From the NCBI GenBank assembly GCA_045805505.1, contig JBJMLA010000162.1, forward strand, positions 161,516 to 225,515: 64,000 nucleotides of DNA, written 5' to 3'. Both the position numbers and the translations under genes were made by a program. The stretch comes from BP-464 sp045805505 (GTDB lineage: Bacteria > Actinomycetota > Thermoleophilia > Solirubrobacterales > Solirubrobacteraceae). This document shows positions 1 to 15,000 of this stretch, piece by piece (positions within the stretch are counted from its first letter, which is position 1; each line of letters starts with the position of its first letter). The notes under the pieces were generated by a model that saw only the letters and a list, made by a program, of their open reading frames with translations, ran no database searches and was not told the DNA's origin.

Positions 1-1
1 G

Positions 2-3000
2 GCCATCGGCATCTCGGTCGCGCGCAACGTCATCGGCTACGAGCCGGCCGAGCGCACCGACTGGATCAGCGGCACCTCCGCGCCGACCAAGCTGACCAAC
101 GGCCAGAAGGTCCTGGTCACGACGGGCGCGCGCGCCAACGAGACCTTCACCTACATCGGGACCACGACCACCGGCCTGCAGCGCCAGACCTTCACCGACA
201 CGACCAAGTGGGAGGCGCTGACCGGGACGCAGACCGCGACCTACACCGCCAACGCCACCACGACGCCGTCGGTGGTGCTGACGGGCCAGATCGTCCTGGT
301 CGGCACCAGCTACTACAAGGCCAAGGTCGACGTCACCACGACGATCGACCTCTCCGCCGAGAACTACTCGGATACCGCGAAGTGGCAGGCGTTCGCCACG
401 TACCGCAGCGCCCCCGCGCCCGGGGATCCGCTCACCGTCAAGACGCTGCTGACGGGTGACCGCGTCACGGTCACGTCGGGTCCGATGACCGGCGACACCT
501 TCCGCTACGTCGGGGCCACCGTCACCGGGCTGCAGCAGCTCAACTACGAGGACACCACCGCGTGGGTCGAGGTCGCCGACTCGACGACCGCGACGTACTC
601 GACCGACGACACGCCCGACAGCGTCGCCATCAACGCGGTCGTGCTGGTCAAGGTCGGCGCGAAGGCCGGCAAGAAGATGAAGGCGCTGAAGGTCGCGACG
701 CCGCGGATCGACCTGTCGATCCAGAGCTTCGGGGACCGCACCTACTGGGAGCGCGTCTTCGGCACCCCGCCGGCCTCCGCCGGGGCCGTCGAGGCCTACG
801 TCCTCAACAGCGACGTCTACGCGACCGGCGAGCTCAAGATCGTCGCGCTGGCCACGCAGACCATCGACGCCGACGTGGTCGCGGTCGCCGCTGCGGTCGG
901 CGGCGGCATCGGCACGGGCGTCGGTGTCGGCGCGGCCGGCGTCTACACCGACAACACGATCCGCAACGACGTGCGCGCCTACCTCAAGGGCAACGGCAGC
1001 ACGGGCGTGACCGTCGGCAGCCTCAACATCGAGGCCAAGCACGCCGCCGGCATCAAGGTCGTCGCCGTCGCGGCGGCCGCGGGCGTCGGGCTCGGCGCCA
1101 GCAACCTCGGCGTCGGCATCGCCATCGGCCTGTCGATCGCCATCAACGACGTCGCCGGCGACGTCACCGCCTACATCGACAGCATCGGCGAGGGCGTGCG
1201 CACCACGTCCTCCAGCGTCGTCGTCAAGGCGTCCTCGCCCGGCCGGCCGCTGGCCGACGGCATCGCCGATCAGGTCAGCCTCGCCGGCATCACGGGCTCC
1301 GACCTCGAGACGTGGGCCGACGTCAACGGCGACACGCCCCCGCCGGCCCTCGTCGACGCGTTCTTCACCGCCGGCATCCCGCTCCCGGCCGACCTCACCA
1401 TCACCTCGCTGGGCACCGTCGAGGGCTGGCAGGTCGTCAGCGGCACCGACACCTGGATCGTCACGCGCGACGGCGAGGGCTTCACCGCCGTCAAGGGCGG
1501 GACGACGAAGGACCTCATCAACTACCCGGGCCTGTTCCGGACCGCGACGACGGTCGACATCCCGACCGCGCTGCGCACCGCGCTGAACGCCCGCAACACC
1601 GACCTGGCCCTGCCGACCGGCACCAAGCTGACCCCGATCGGCAACGGGACGTTCAAGCTCGTCACGGGCGGCGTCACCTACATCCTGGCCTCCGACGGCA
1701 CCGCGCTGCAGCTCTCTCGCGACGGCGCGCCGGTGGTCTGCAAGCAGACCGGCTCGACCTGCACCAACAACCAGCCGATCTCGGTCACCACCGTCACGCT
1801 CGGCGATCTCATCGTCGCCACCACGAAGACCGTCAGCTCCGCGCTCGTGACGGCCTTCGGCACGCAGGGGGTCACGCTGGCCACCACGGCCACCGTGCGG
1901 CCCAACAGCGGCGCCGGCTGGACCGTCACCGACGGTTCGACGGTCTACGCGGTCGCACAGGACGGCGTCACGCTGCGGGCGACCTGGACCTCCGCCACGT
2001 TCTCGGTGACCGACGCGACGCTCCTGTCCGGGCTCTCCGGGCTGACCGCCGCGGTCGTGGGCACCGTCGGCTCCGACCTCGTCACCGCGTTCGCCGGCCA
2101 GAGCGTCACGCTCGCCGCAACCGCGACCATCGCCAAGCTCACGGCGACGACCTGGCGCGTCGTCGACGGCTCCACGATCTACACCCTGACCAGCGACGGC
2201 ACGAACCTCGCGGTCGGCGGCGTCTCGGCCTTCTCGCTCTACGACATCGGCGCCGCGCTGCGCTCAGCCGCCCAGACCTCGGGTGGCACCACCGACGCCC
2301 AGCGCACCGGTGGCGTCAGCCAGGCCGTCGCCGACGCGTTCCTCGCCCAGAGCGTGACGCTCGTGGCGGCCGCCCAGGTGAGCCCCCTGCCCTACGGCGC
2401 CTGGCGCGTGGTGGCCAACGGCACCACGACGCGGACGTGGGTCGTCACGGTCAAGGGCACCGCCGTTCTCACCGGCGCCGACTCCGCCACCCTGACCGGC
2501 CTCACCGGCGCGGACATGTACGCGGCCGCCCAGGGCACGCCGCCCACCGCGCTCACCACCGCGCTGCGCACCGCCAATGCCGGTGCGCTCAAGCCCTACC
2601 TCAGCTACGCCGCCAAGCTCGCCAAGACCGGTGACGGCGAGTGGAAGCTCGGCTCGGCCGTCGGCACCTACGTCATCCGCGGCAGCAGCACGCTGACGCT
2701 CTCGGGCTCGACGATCAGCGCGCTGGCCGTCGCCGCCTCACTGGCCGCAGGCTTCGGCGCTGCCGGGGGCGTCGCGGTCGCGGGTGCAGGCGCGGCGGCC
2801 ATCAACGAGATCAAGCGCCACGTCTCGGCCTACGTCAAGGACACGTCGGTCAGCAGCGAATCCGGCGTCGAGGTCCGCGCCGCCGCGTCCTCGGCGATCA
2901 CCTCGACCGTCGGCTCCGTCGCCGCCGCGGTGGCCGGCGGCGCATTCGGCGTCGGCGTCGGCATCGGCGTCTCGGTCGCGACCAACATCATCGGCCGCCC

Positions 3001-6000
3001 GAGCAGCGACGCCAGCAAGGCCATCCAGGTCTACGCCTACGTCAAGGACTCCTCGATCCTGGCCAAGGGCGCGCTGGCCGTCACGGCCGACGCCGCCCAG
3101 TCGATCTCGGCGGTCGTCTTCAGCGCCGCCGCCGGCATCGGCATCGGCGGCACGATCGGCGTCGGGGTCGCCGGCTCGGGCGCCGGCACCGGCAACGACG
3201 TCGTCGCCGCCGTCCTGGCCTACATCGACGGCGACGGCGCCGACGGCATCACCTCCGCCAGCACCACGGTCACCGCCACCGACGACTCGCGCATCCAGGT
3301 CCGCACGGGCGCGCTGGCCATCGCCGGGGCGTTCGCCGGCGAGATCGCCGTGAGCGTCGCCATCGCCGTGGCCATCGCGCACAACAGCATCGCCAACATC
3401 GTCAAGGCCTACGTCACCGGCACGGACCAGGGCCTGGCCAGCCGCGGCAACATCACCATCTCCGCGTCCGAGACCTCCTCGATCGACGCCTACACCTGGG
3501 CGGCGTCCGTCGCCGCCGCCGTCGCCGCGATCGGCAGCCTCGCGCTGGCCGGCGCCGGTGCCGACGCGATCAACGACATCAACAACGACGTCGCCGCCTA
3601 CATCGACGGCGGCACGGTCACCGCCGGCGCCGCCGACTACCTGTGGACGGCGACGCCGACCTCCATCGCCACCAACGGCCGCGTGCGCCTCCAGGACGGC
3701 CGCGTCTACCAGTACATCGGCAGCACCACCCTGACCCCGTCGGTCGGCACGACGCTGGACCTGACCAAGCAGAGCTACACCAACACCGCGCTGTGGAGCC
3801 TCGTCTCCGGCGACCTCTCCGTGCTCGCGACGAGCTCCGCCGATCTCACGGCCGAGGTCCTCGCCGTCTCCTCGGCGCTCAGCGGTGGCCTCTTCACCGG
3901 GGCGGGCAGCGTCGGCGTCGCCATCGCCCGCAACTTCATCGGCTACACGGGGACGCTGGACACCACGGGCCTCGACAACAAGGTCCAGGCCTGGGTGCAC
4001 AACGCGACGATCCGCGCCGCGCGCGACGTGCTCGTCAAGGCCACCTCGACCGACACCGTGTCCACCAGCTCGGTCGGCAGCTCGACGGCGATCGCCATCG
4101 GCCTCGGCGCCGCGGTCGCCGCCGCCGGCGTCGAGTCGACGAGCAAGATCGGGACGAAGGTCCTCGCCGAGCTCACTGAGACCACCGCCCAGGCCGGCCG
4201 CGACCTCGTCGTCCAGGCCGACTCCTCGGCGCAGATCACCAAGTCCAAGTCCGTCGGCGTCTCGATCTCGACGAGCCTCGCGGCGCTGTCGATCGCCGCA
4301 TCGAACGTCGTCAACAGCATCATCAACGACGTCCGCGCCTACATCGTCAGCGCGACCGGCAAGACCGTCTCGGCGATCCGCGACGTGTCGGTCCGCGGCC
4401 GCATGACGAACGCGCGCATCGGCTGCCCGGTCGGCACCGACGAGGACGAGGACTGCATCTACGCGACCGTCGCGTCGATCTCGGTCGGCCTGACCGGCGC
4501 CAGCGGCGGCGGCCTGGGCATCTACAACACGGTCGACAACACGGTCCAGGCCTACCTCGGCGGCAGCGATACCGGCGCGAACACCACGTCGGCCTCCCTC
4601 GGCGTCCTGGCCGGCAACGACGTCCTGGTCGAGGCCTCCGAAGTCGCCTACACGCGCGGCGACGCCGCCGCGGTGACGCTGAGCGTCAGCCTCGGCCTCG
4701 CGCTCGGCGTGTCGGTCGTGCGCAACACGATCTCCAGCGACGTCAGCGCCTGGGCGCTGGGTGTCTCGATCGTCTCGACCGACACCACGATCGCGGCCTC
4801 CGCCTCGGCCACGGTGCCCGAGTCCAAGGCCGTCGGCGTGTCGGCCTCGCTCGTGGCGGGCAACGGCAACTCCTCCCAGGTCGAGCTCTCGACCGTCGTC
4901 AGCGCCTGGGCCCAGCGCGCGGTCCTCACCGCGACGGGCACCGTCAGCATCACGGCCGACGCCACGAACACCGGCTTCGTCGAGGCCCACGGCGGCACGC
5001 TCGGCGCCCTGGCCGTCGGCGGCATGGAGGCCAAGATCCGCCTCGGCCGCGGCGACGGCGTCAACGAGGTCGCGGCAAGCCTGCTCGCCGGTACGCAGGT
5101 CCTGGCCGGCACGCTGGCCATCGCCGCCTCAAGCACCGACGACATCCGCGCCTCGGCCACGGCCGCCGGCGCCGGCCTCATCGACCTGTCCGGCGCCGCC
5201 GCCTACGTCGACAGCGACCAGGCCGCCCAGGTGACGATCGCCGCGCAGACGACGATCACCGTCGGCGTCCTCGACCTGCGCGCCGATCACTCCCAGAACG
5301 TCGACGGCCGCGGCGACGCCTACTCCTTCGCACTGGCCTCGGGCAGCGGCGCGGGCGTCGGCGTGACCATCAACACCAAGGCCAACATCGACATCGGCGC
5401 CACCACGATCACCAGCGTGGTCGTCGCGATCGCCGCCAAGAACACGCTGCGCAAGCGCTTCTACTCCGACGCCGACGACTACAACCTCAACTCGGGCTCG
5501 GTCAGCGGCGGCGGCATCACGATCCTGGCGAGCACGACCAAGATCGGCACCAGCAGCAACCCCTTCCAGGCCGTCGTCACCATCGGCTCGGGCGCGTCGA
5601 TCACCGCCAACGGCACGGCACGCACGCCGGGCTCGATGCGCATCGAGGCGGCCACCGACGTCATCGCCATCGACTCGATCAGCGCCCAGGGCGTCTCGTT
5701 CTCCCTGGGCGCCACCGTCGCGGTGTCCGAGATCATCACCTACACCAAGGCCGCGGTGAACATCACCGGCGCCGAGCTGCACAACGCGACCGGCGACGTC
5801 GCCATCGCTACCCGCGCCGACTCGGGCGTGCGGCCGAGCGCCAGCCTGCTGGTCGCCAACAGCGTCAGCGGCGCCGTCTCGGGCACCGCGCACGGCGAGT
5901 CCAACAACGAGCAGTCGATCACCCTCACGGACACGTCGATCAAGGGCAACAACGTCAAGATCTACGCGGGCCGCAACGCGACCCAGGGCGTGCCGAACCT

Positions 6001-9000
6001 GCTCGACGCCAACGCGAACGTCGAGATCATGTCGATCTCGCTGTTCGCGAACATCGCGCTGCCGCTGCCGATCGCGGTCATCAACGAGACCAACACGGTC
6101 ACGCTGAACGGTGCGACCACCATCAAGGCACTCGGCGACGTCGACATCCTCGCCGTCCGCGGGCTCGGGACCGATCGCGCCAAGGAGAGCGGCACCACGG
6201 TCTCGCTCTCGCTGGTGCCCTACGGCTTCGACTCACCGAACAACGCCGACGACAACAGCACCAACGCCGTGGTCATCGGCACGTCGACGACGATCGAGGC
6301 CGGGCTCAACGCCAGCACGGTCGTCCTGGTCCGGCCCGTCGCGTCGCTGCCCACCGGCCGCACGTTCGGCGACGCGGTGACCCTCGCCGACAAGGCCGCC
6401 CTGCGCGCCGCCGGCATCGCGATCTCCGACGACGTCGCCTACTCCTACGCCGCGCTGAACCTGACGACGATCAAGTTCGCCGTCGGCACCGGCGACGTCA
6501 TCAAGGACGGGTCGACCTACTACCAGTACATCAACCAGTCCCCGCCCGCCGGCGGCATCGACCTCGAGAACGAGAACCTCAACTCGAGCGACTGGCGCGT
6601 GCTGACCACCAGCTCGGTGGCGGCCACCAACACGCTGCCCTACGGCCCGACCATCGCCGAGGTGGGGGAGAACTACTACGAGAAGACGGTCACCTCCAGC
6701 CTCAAGCTGGGCCTCGCCGGCAAGTTCTTCGTCATCAAGCCCGACTCGCTCGACGCGCCGACGCTCGTCTACCAGAACGTCGGCAACCTCCTGCTCCAGC
6801 AGCGCGAGCAGATCCTCGAGTGGATGGCCAGCCACGCCACCAACGCCGAGGCCGTCGCGCGCTACCAGGTCCAGCTCGAATCGCTCGATCAGACCATCGC
6901 CGACATGGGCATCGCCCAGACGATCATCGATGTCGTCAGCGGCAACAAGATCCTGGCGCCAAACAAGAAGGTCTACTCCTTCATCGGCGGCGCGAGCGCC
7001 AAGATCTCCCTGCGCGAGGAGGACTTCCTCAACACGTCGCGCTGGAGCGAGGACACGAGCGCCGGCGCCGTCGAGACGCCGAACCTCAACAAGGTCAAGT
7101 GGATCAACACCAACCTCGACACGATCTTCCTGCAGCTGCCGTCGATCTACGCGGCGCCGGGCTCGATCTTCATCGAGGGCGGCAGCGTCAAGGACCAGAA
7201 CGGCGCGACCGTCGACCTGGCGGCCAAGATCACCAGCGGCAAGCTCAACGCGCGGGCCGGCGGCAACGTGACCGTCAAGAACGAGTCGGCCTTCGGCATG
7301 AAGGTCGGCGACGTGATCATCCGCGACAACAAGCGGATCACCGTCGTCAACGGCGCCCTGACCGTCCTTGCCCCCGGCAACGTCTACCTCAACGGGTCGG
7401 TCATCTCACCGCGCACGGCCTCGACGGCCACGCCGCAGATCACGATCACCCAGAACTACTCGCCGGTCACCGACCCGCAGTGCGCCGGCAACAGCCTCTT
7501 CACCTTCTGCGACGGCCTCGGCCACAACGTCGCCCTGCCGCCCATCGACCGCGACCTCTACGTCGTCGGCGACGTCGTCAACGAGAACGGCGCGCTGACG
7601 ATCAGCAACCAGGACGGCAGCATCAGCGCCTCCGGCGAGCTGCGCGCGCAGACCGTCAACGTGTTCTCGGCGCGCGACTTCAGCCTCAACAACGCGGGCT
7701 GGCTGCACACCAACAAGGATCCGCGCCAGTACCTCGACTTCCAGACGCTGCGCGCCGCGGTCTTCAACACCAACGGCGACACCAAGCAGCTCTGCACGAC
7801 GCCCCGTTCGACCACCGTCCTGAACGTCACCGTCGTCACCTGCCCCGACGTCACCACCGCCTACGCGACGTTCGACACCGCGCTGTCGAACTCGATCAAC
7901 ACCGACGTCACCCGGATCCTCGCCCAGGGCCGCATCACGATCACCGCGCGCTACCTGAACATCAACGGCCTGATCCAGTCGGGCGTGCAGACGATCGAGC
8001 TCAACATCGCGGCGAACTTCGCGCCCGGGCGTGCCACCGAGCTGGCCAACGACGACCTCTCGCCGATCGCCGGCGTGAACTTCGGCACCGACGGCATCCC
8101 GGTCTCGGGCCGCTTCGATCCCGTCACCGGCACGATCATCCTCGACGACATCGTCTCCCAGGGCGGCCAGATCTCGATCGCCGGCCAGATCCTCAGCACG
8201 GGCAACGGCGAGCTCAAGGTCGCCTACGGCTACACCGGCCTGACGATCACCAACCTGTCGGGCTACACGCTGAGCCTCGGCCGCGTCGACGTCACCACCA
8301 ACCGGGTCGGTCGCATCACGATCGTCGACACGGCGCAGGACGGGATGCCCAAGACCGTCTACGAGATGACGGCCGGCGGCGCGGTCAAGAAGGTCTACTC
8401 GGCGTCGCTGAACACGGCACTGCCCACCGACGGCAGCGGCGACGCGGTCATCACCGGGATCACCTACACGCTGACGAGCACCTCGTCCGCCGTGGCCAAC
8501 GACCCTGACGGCAGCAACGAGGCCTACACCTACAGCCCGCGCACCGGCCTGCAGTACGTGTGGGTCGAGGGCCAGGCCAAGACCTCGACGGTCGTGACGG
8601 TCTTCGAGAAGAAGAGCTTCAACCTCTTCGGCGACAACGGCTTCGGCGACCTGCTCGTCGCCGACGACGGCTGGACCTCGCGCGACATCTTCTTCACGGA
8701 CAGCCAGCCGCTGCTGGAGTCCGAGACGCTGACCGTGTGCGCAGCGGAGTGCCCGCCGCTGCTGGCCTACAACCAGGTCTACACGATCCAGTACTTCCAG
8801 AAGGCCGACAAGACGACCAACGTCGTCTTCGGCTCGACGATCATCAAGTACACGGCCAACAGCAAGCGCTACCGCCACAAGGTCGACTCGACCGGCACGG
8901 TCACCGAGCAGCGCTTCCTCCTGCCGAGCATCAACTTCGCGACCGACACCACGAACTGGGAAGAGGTCACGACCGGCTCGAGCTTCGACTTCCTCAGCAC

Positions 9001-12000
9001 GTACGAGAACGCGTCGCGGACGGTCGATCAGTGGACGACGGGCGGCGGCTGGCTTCGCAAGAAGACCATCCACACCAAGATCACCGAGATCACCGGTCTG
9101 AAGGACTACTACACGCACACCCTCAAGGCCGACGTGCCGATCGCCATCAGCTTCGTGCGCGGTCCCACCGCGCCCGGCGTGTCGATCCTCAGCAAGGGCA
9201 GCGTGCTGCTCAAGGGCAACTTCGACGTGCCCACCAACGGCACGATCCGGATCGAGTCGACCCAGGGCTCGGTCACCTCCGACGACGCGGTCGGCCTGTT
9301 CGGCGCGCCCGTCGAGATCGTCGCCTCCGGCGGCGAGATCCGCGTCAACGTCCAGGGGACGTCGGTCAGCGACGGCAAGGCCGCGCACAGCTTCACCGCC
9401 CTGGGCAACATCGTCGTCAACACGGTGGCCAGCGGGGCGAGCACCAACGGGCAGGTCCGGGCGCAGAGCGCGCGGCTGTTCCTCTCGCGCGCCGTCAGCA
9501 GCACGGGCAACGTGTTCCTCAACGCGCCGGGCGGGATCGCCGTCTGCTCGAGCTGCAGCACGCTGATCCAGGGCAACCGCGTCGAGCTGTCGGCCACCGG
9601 CGGCACGCTCGGCACGGCCTCGAACCCGCTGCAGGTCACCACCAACACCCGCGGCACCGGCGGCTTCGGGGCACGCGCCCAGGGCGACATCCGCGTCGTC
9701 GAGGGCGGCACCGACCTCGTGCTCCTGCTGCCGGTCAAGTGGGCCCCGACCGGCTCGGTCGTCTCGGCCACCGGCGGCGTCTGGCTGACCGCGACCAACG
9801 GCTCCATCCTCGACGGCATCTACGAGGCCCTGACGCCGACCACCGCGGCCGACGCCACGGCGCACAACAACACGCTCAACACGCTCAACGGCCGGATCAC
9901 CACCACGACGACCATCACCGTCGTCAAGGGCGCCGACTACACGACCACGGCCGGCGGCAAGACGACCAAGCACTTCAAGATCAAGCTCTCGGCGCAGCCG
10001 AACGCCGCGATCGGCGAGACCATCGTCGTCCGCGTGATCTTCGACGACGACGACCTGCAGCTCAGCAGCGCCGACGTGCGCTACGGCGGCGGCGTCGCGC
10101 GGTTCAGCGCCGCCGACTGGAACCAGGACATCACGTTCACCTACTGCAACGTGGACTCCGCGACCGACCGCTGCGATGCGACGACCGGCGACTCCTCGAG
10201 CGTGACCTTCAGCCAGGTCTCCGAGCACCAGCGCCCGGCCTTCAACACGGCCTCGCTGCAGTTCCCGCTCTCGGTGGCCCTGATCCACTACCTCTACCCG
10301 CAGCTGACGGTCCCGGCCTCGTCGGGCGGCTCGACCGAGCTGGCCAACGTGGTGGGCTCGACGATCTCGCTCACCGCCGGCGGCAGCGCCGGCCAGGTCG
10401 GCCGCATCTCCGGCATCGAGAACCTCGACCTGACCAACGGCGGCCTGCCCGGGCTGACCACCCAGCAGCAGGGCTACCTCGCGGGCGCGACCACCAACGA
10501 CATCCTCGGCAAGTTCCATGCGCTCTACCGCTGGACCGGCTCGGCCGCCACCGGCGTCGACCTGTCGGCCCAGAGCTTCGGCACCGGCAGCTGGGTCAAG
10601 GTCAACCCGACGTACCTGCTGACCGCCGCGTCGCAGAGCGTCACGCTGGCGTCCGGCCAGACCGTCCTGGTCCAGCGCCGCGGCATCTACGGCCTCTACG
10701 AGTTCCGCGGCACCGCCGGCGGCGCCGACCTGGCCAACGAGAACTACGCGAACTCCGGGCGCTGGACGCGGCTGACCAACGCCGACGGCCTGCCGATGGG
10801 CTCGCCGCTGACCAGCGCCCTGACCACGGCGAGCATCGTCAACGGCAGCCTGGTCGCCGATACGAACGTCCTCGAGCGCCTGACGCTCCAGCTCGTCGAC
10901 GACGTCGACATCCTCGGCCTCAACGGCACGAAGGTCACGCTGACGATGAGCACCCCGGGCGGCGCGGCGATCCAGACCAGCGACGCGCTCGAGATCGCCT
11001 CGGTCGTCTCGACCGGCACCGCCGACGTCCGCCTGCGCGCCACCGGCGCGATCACCAACCTGGCCGGCACGACGGCGGCCATCACCACCGCCGGCAACCT
11101 CGTCCTGGACTCGGGCGCGTCGATCGGCACCGCGCTGACCCCGCTGCGCACCGCGATCGGCACCAACGGCGCCCTGGTGGCCACCGCCAACGGCACGATC
11201 ACGCTGCGTCAGCTCGGCGGTGCCCTGCAGGCCGAGGAGGTCTTCGCCACCGTCGACGTCGCGATCACCGTCGTCACGGGCGACCTGAAGGTCGGCCGCA
11301 TCGAGGCAAGCGACCACGTCACCCTGACCACGCTGGCCGGCTCGATCCTCAACGGCCTGGTCGACTCGGCCTTCAGCGACGGCAACGTCCTGGTCGCCAA
11401 CGCCGTCTTCTCCGCCACCGGCGGCACGATCGGCACCGCCTCCAAGTTCTTCGACACGACGATCACGACCTCGCTGAGCAGCTCTGCCACCGGCGGCGTC
11501 TGGCTGCACAACCGCGTCACGCTGACCGCGGTCTCGGTGGGCACCACCACGGGCGACGTCACGATCAACGTGATCGGCGACTTCCTCATCGGCGGCATCA
11601 ACGCCACGGGCAACGTCTTCGTCACCGCGACGGGCTCGATCTTCGCTCTGGCCGGCGACACGACCGTCGACATCACCGCGCTGAGCGCCCGTCTGATCGC
11701 CGGCACGGGTATCGGCACGTCGTCCGATCCCATCGAGACGGCGGTCAGCCTCCTCGAGGCCTCGACCACGACCGGCGGCATCCGGCTCAGGAACACGGGC
11801 GCGCTGACCATCGGCGGCGTCTCCTCGCAGGTCGGCCTGGCCGCGGCCGGCACCATCGACGTCCGCACCACGGGCACCATGACCGTCGACGAGGCCGTCG
11901 ACAGCGCCGCCGGCCCCGTGAACCTCGCCGCGACCACGACGCTCACCGTCAACGCGCCGATCACCACCGGCGGCGGCGCGGCGACTCTGACCGCCGGCAC

Positions 12001-15000
12001 CGCGATGACCTTCACGTCGCTCGGCTCGATCGACGCCGAGTCCGGCGCCCCCGGCGTCACGCTGACCGCGCAGGCCGGCGGCATCGGCATGGACGACGGC
12101 TCGGTCGTCAACGCCCGCGGCGGCCTGATCACCCTGACCGCCACCGGGCGGATCCGGCTGAGCCTGCTGACGACGACGACCGACGTCACCGTGACCTCCT
12201 CGGGCGCCGACATCGTCGACAACGCCACCGAGGCCACGGTGCTCGACATCTCGGCCACCAACGCGCTCCTGCACGCGGCGACCGGCATCGGCTCGGCGAG
12301 CAACCCGCTCGAGCTCGCCGTGACGCGCCTGGAGGCCGACGCCGGCTCCGGCGGCCTCTACGCCGACGACACCGACGGCCTGATCATCGGCGGCATCACC
12401 AGCAGCGCCCTGCCCGGCGCGGCCACGACCACGGGCCTGCGCGCCGCCGGCACCATCCTCGTCACCACCACGGGCTTCCTGCGGATCGTCGAGAACGTGA
12501 CCTCCACGGGCGCCGACCTGACGCTGCAGGCCATCGACTCGTCGATCGTCACCGCGGCCAACGTCGTGATCCCCGACACCTTCGGCGAGCGGACCGCCAC
12601 CAGCGCCGCCGACGGCACCGACGCCGACGAGGACCTCAGCGTTATCGGCGCGACGATCAGCGCCGCCACGACCGCCACGCTGCTCGCGGGCGACGACATG
12701 CTCATCGATGCCACCTCGGCGGTCATCGGTGGCAACCAGGTCACGCTGCGTATCGACCACGGTGACGCCGACGCCGGCACCGGCGCGCGCTTCGACCTCC
12801 TCGGCGCGCTCACCGCCCCGGAGATCCTCGTCACGGGCGCACGCAGCGGCGACGTCTTCTACCTGCACCCGGCCGGCCTCGGCGGCCACGTTGCCGTCAA
12901 GGGCGACGTCGACGGCCAGACCGGCGGCTCCGACGTCTTCATCCTCGATCGCCTGCCCAGCATCGACACCGCGCACAAGCTGCTGACCGGCGTCACGGGC
13001 CCCGGCGCGCTCGTCACCGGCAACGAGGTCTCGCCGGTGCGCTTCACGGTCGACCTCGACGGCCGCGGCGGCGCCGACGAGTACTTCGTCGACGTCACCG
13101 GCGCCAGCGACTACATCGTGCGGGTCTCCGACAGCGGCCTGGCCGACGACGGCGCCGACATCCTCACCATCAACGGCACCCAGGCCACCGCCAACGTCTT
13201 CCTGGTCCGCGCGGGCTTCGTTGCCCGGATGCAGCCCAACGGCCCGGCCGCGTCGGACTTCGCCTCGACCTACGAGCGCATCAACTACGACGCGACGATC
13301 AACGTCATGCGGCTCAACGGCGGCGACGTCGTCGACCGCTTCTACCTCGACGACAACAGCGCGATCCTGACCGTCGACGGCGCCGGTGGCGACGACAAGT
13401 TCCAGGTCGGCCAGCTCTACGGCTACGACCGCCTCTCGACCACCGGGCCGACGCCGAGCTGGGTCACGCCGGCGAGCACCGTCCCGCCGCAGGTCGCCAC
13501 GGGCGACGAGATCGGCACGGTCCAGACCACGCGCGGCTTCCTGAGCCGAGGCGTCAGCTACTCGACCACGATCTACGGTGGCGAGGGCGACGATTCGTTC
13601 CTGGTCTACGGCAACCAGGCCGTGCTCAAGCTGTTCGGCGAGAACGGCGACGACGAGTTCGTCATCCGCGCCTTCGCGCTGGCGGGATCCACCGAGAGCG
13701 CCAGCGAAGAGACGGAGATCGCGGGCGGCGCCGGCGACGACCACATCGAGTACAACGTCAACGCCCCGGTCGGCATCGACGGCGGCGGCGGCTCCGACAC
13801 CGTGGTCGCGGTCGGCACCGAGTTCTCCGACGACTTCGTCATCACCTCCGACCGGATCATGGGCGCGGGCCTCAACGTGCTCTACGCCAGCGTCGAGCGC
13901 GTCGAGGTCGACGGCATGGAGGGCAACGACCACTTCTACGTGCTCAGCACGAGCGCGAACGCGGTCACCGTCATCTCCGGCGGCGAGGGCAGCGACACCA
14001 TCGACGTCGGCGGCGACGTCACCGGCCGCGTGGTCGCGCTGTCGGCCGAGGGCGTCAGCGGCCAGATCAACCACGCGGTGACGAGCACCGACCCGAACTT
14101 CGACGGCATCCTCGCGCCGGGCCTGAGCCTCAACGTCGCGGGGATCGTCACCAATGTCGGCACCGTCTCGGTCGTCCAGACCGACGGCACGCGCGTCGCC
14201 GAGGGCAGCTCGGCGACCGACAGCTACACGATCAAGCTGGCCGGGACCGCCCCCTCGGTCACGGGGACCACGGCGTTCCTGACGATCTCGGCCGCCCAGG
14301 CGCCCGCCGCGCTGCTCGCCCAGCACGCGCGCAGCGTCGAGCTCTCCGCCGACAACGGCACGACGTGGGCGACGAGCCTCGTCCTGCGCTTCGAGGTCGG
14401 AGCGGGTGGCGCCACCGATTGGAACCGGACGCAGGAGATCCTGGTGCGCGCCGTCGACGACGCGGTGGCCGAGGGTCCGCTGACGGTCACGATCAGCCAC
14501 TCGATCAGCAGCACGGCGACCGCGTTCAACAACCTGATCATCAGCAACGTCGACGCGATGGTCATCGACAACGACCGCGCTGATCTCGTCGTCACGCCCG
14601 ACGACGCGCGCACCGCGGTCACCGAGGACGACAGCTCGACGAACGACACGTACACGCTGTCGCTGACCCGCGCGCCTTCGGCGGGGGAGACGGTGACCAT
14701 CACGATGGTCTTCGACTCGACCCAGCTGGTGCTCTCGCGCACGTCGGTGACCTTCGACAGCACCAACTGGAACACCCCGGTGACGATCACCGTCTCCGGC
14801 AAGTCCGACGCGCTGCCCGAGAACACGCAGCTGCTCTCCATCACCCACCTGGTGACGAGCACCGGCGGCACGGGTGTGTTCGCCGGGATCACCGACGAGT
14901 ACGAGCTGCCCGTCGAGCTCACCGACGACGACGCCGGCGGCGTGCTCGTCACCCAGACCGGCGGCAGCACCATCGTCTCGCCCGGCACCACCGACGAGTA

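Noticed and set aside
562..2634. Arg/His-rich open frame of 690 codons on the plus strand in another frame
   Set aside because: Composition (RRR, HRR, GRR runs) is typical of a frame-shifted reading of GC-rich coding DNA, and the overlapping frame encodes clear repeats.
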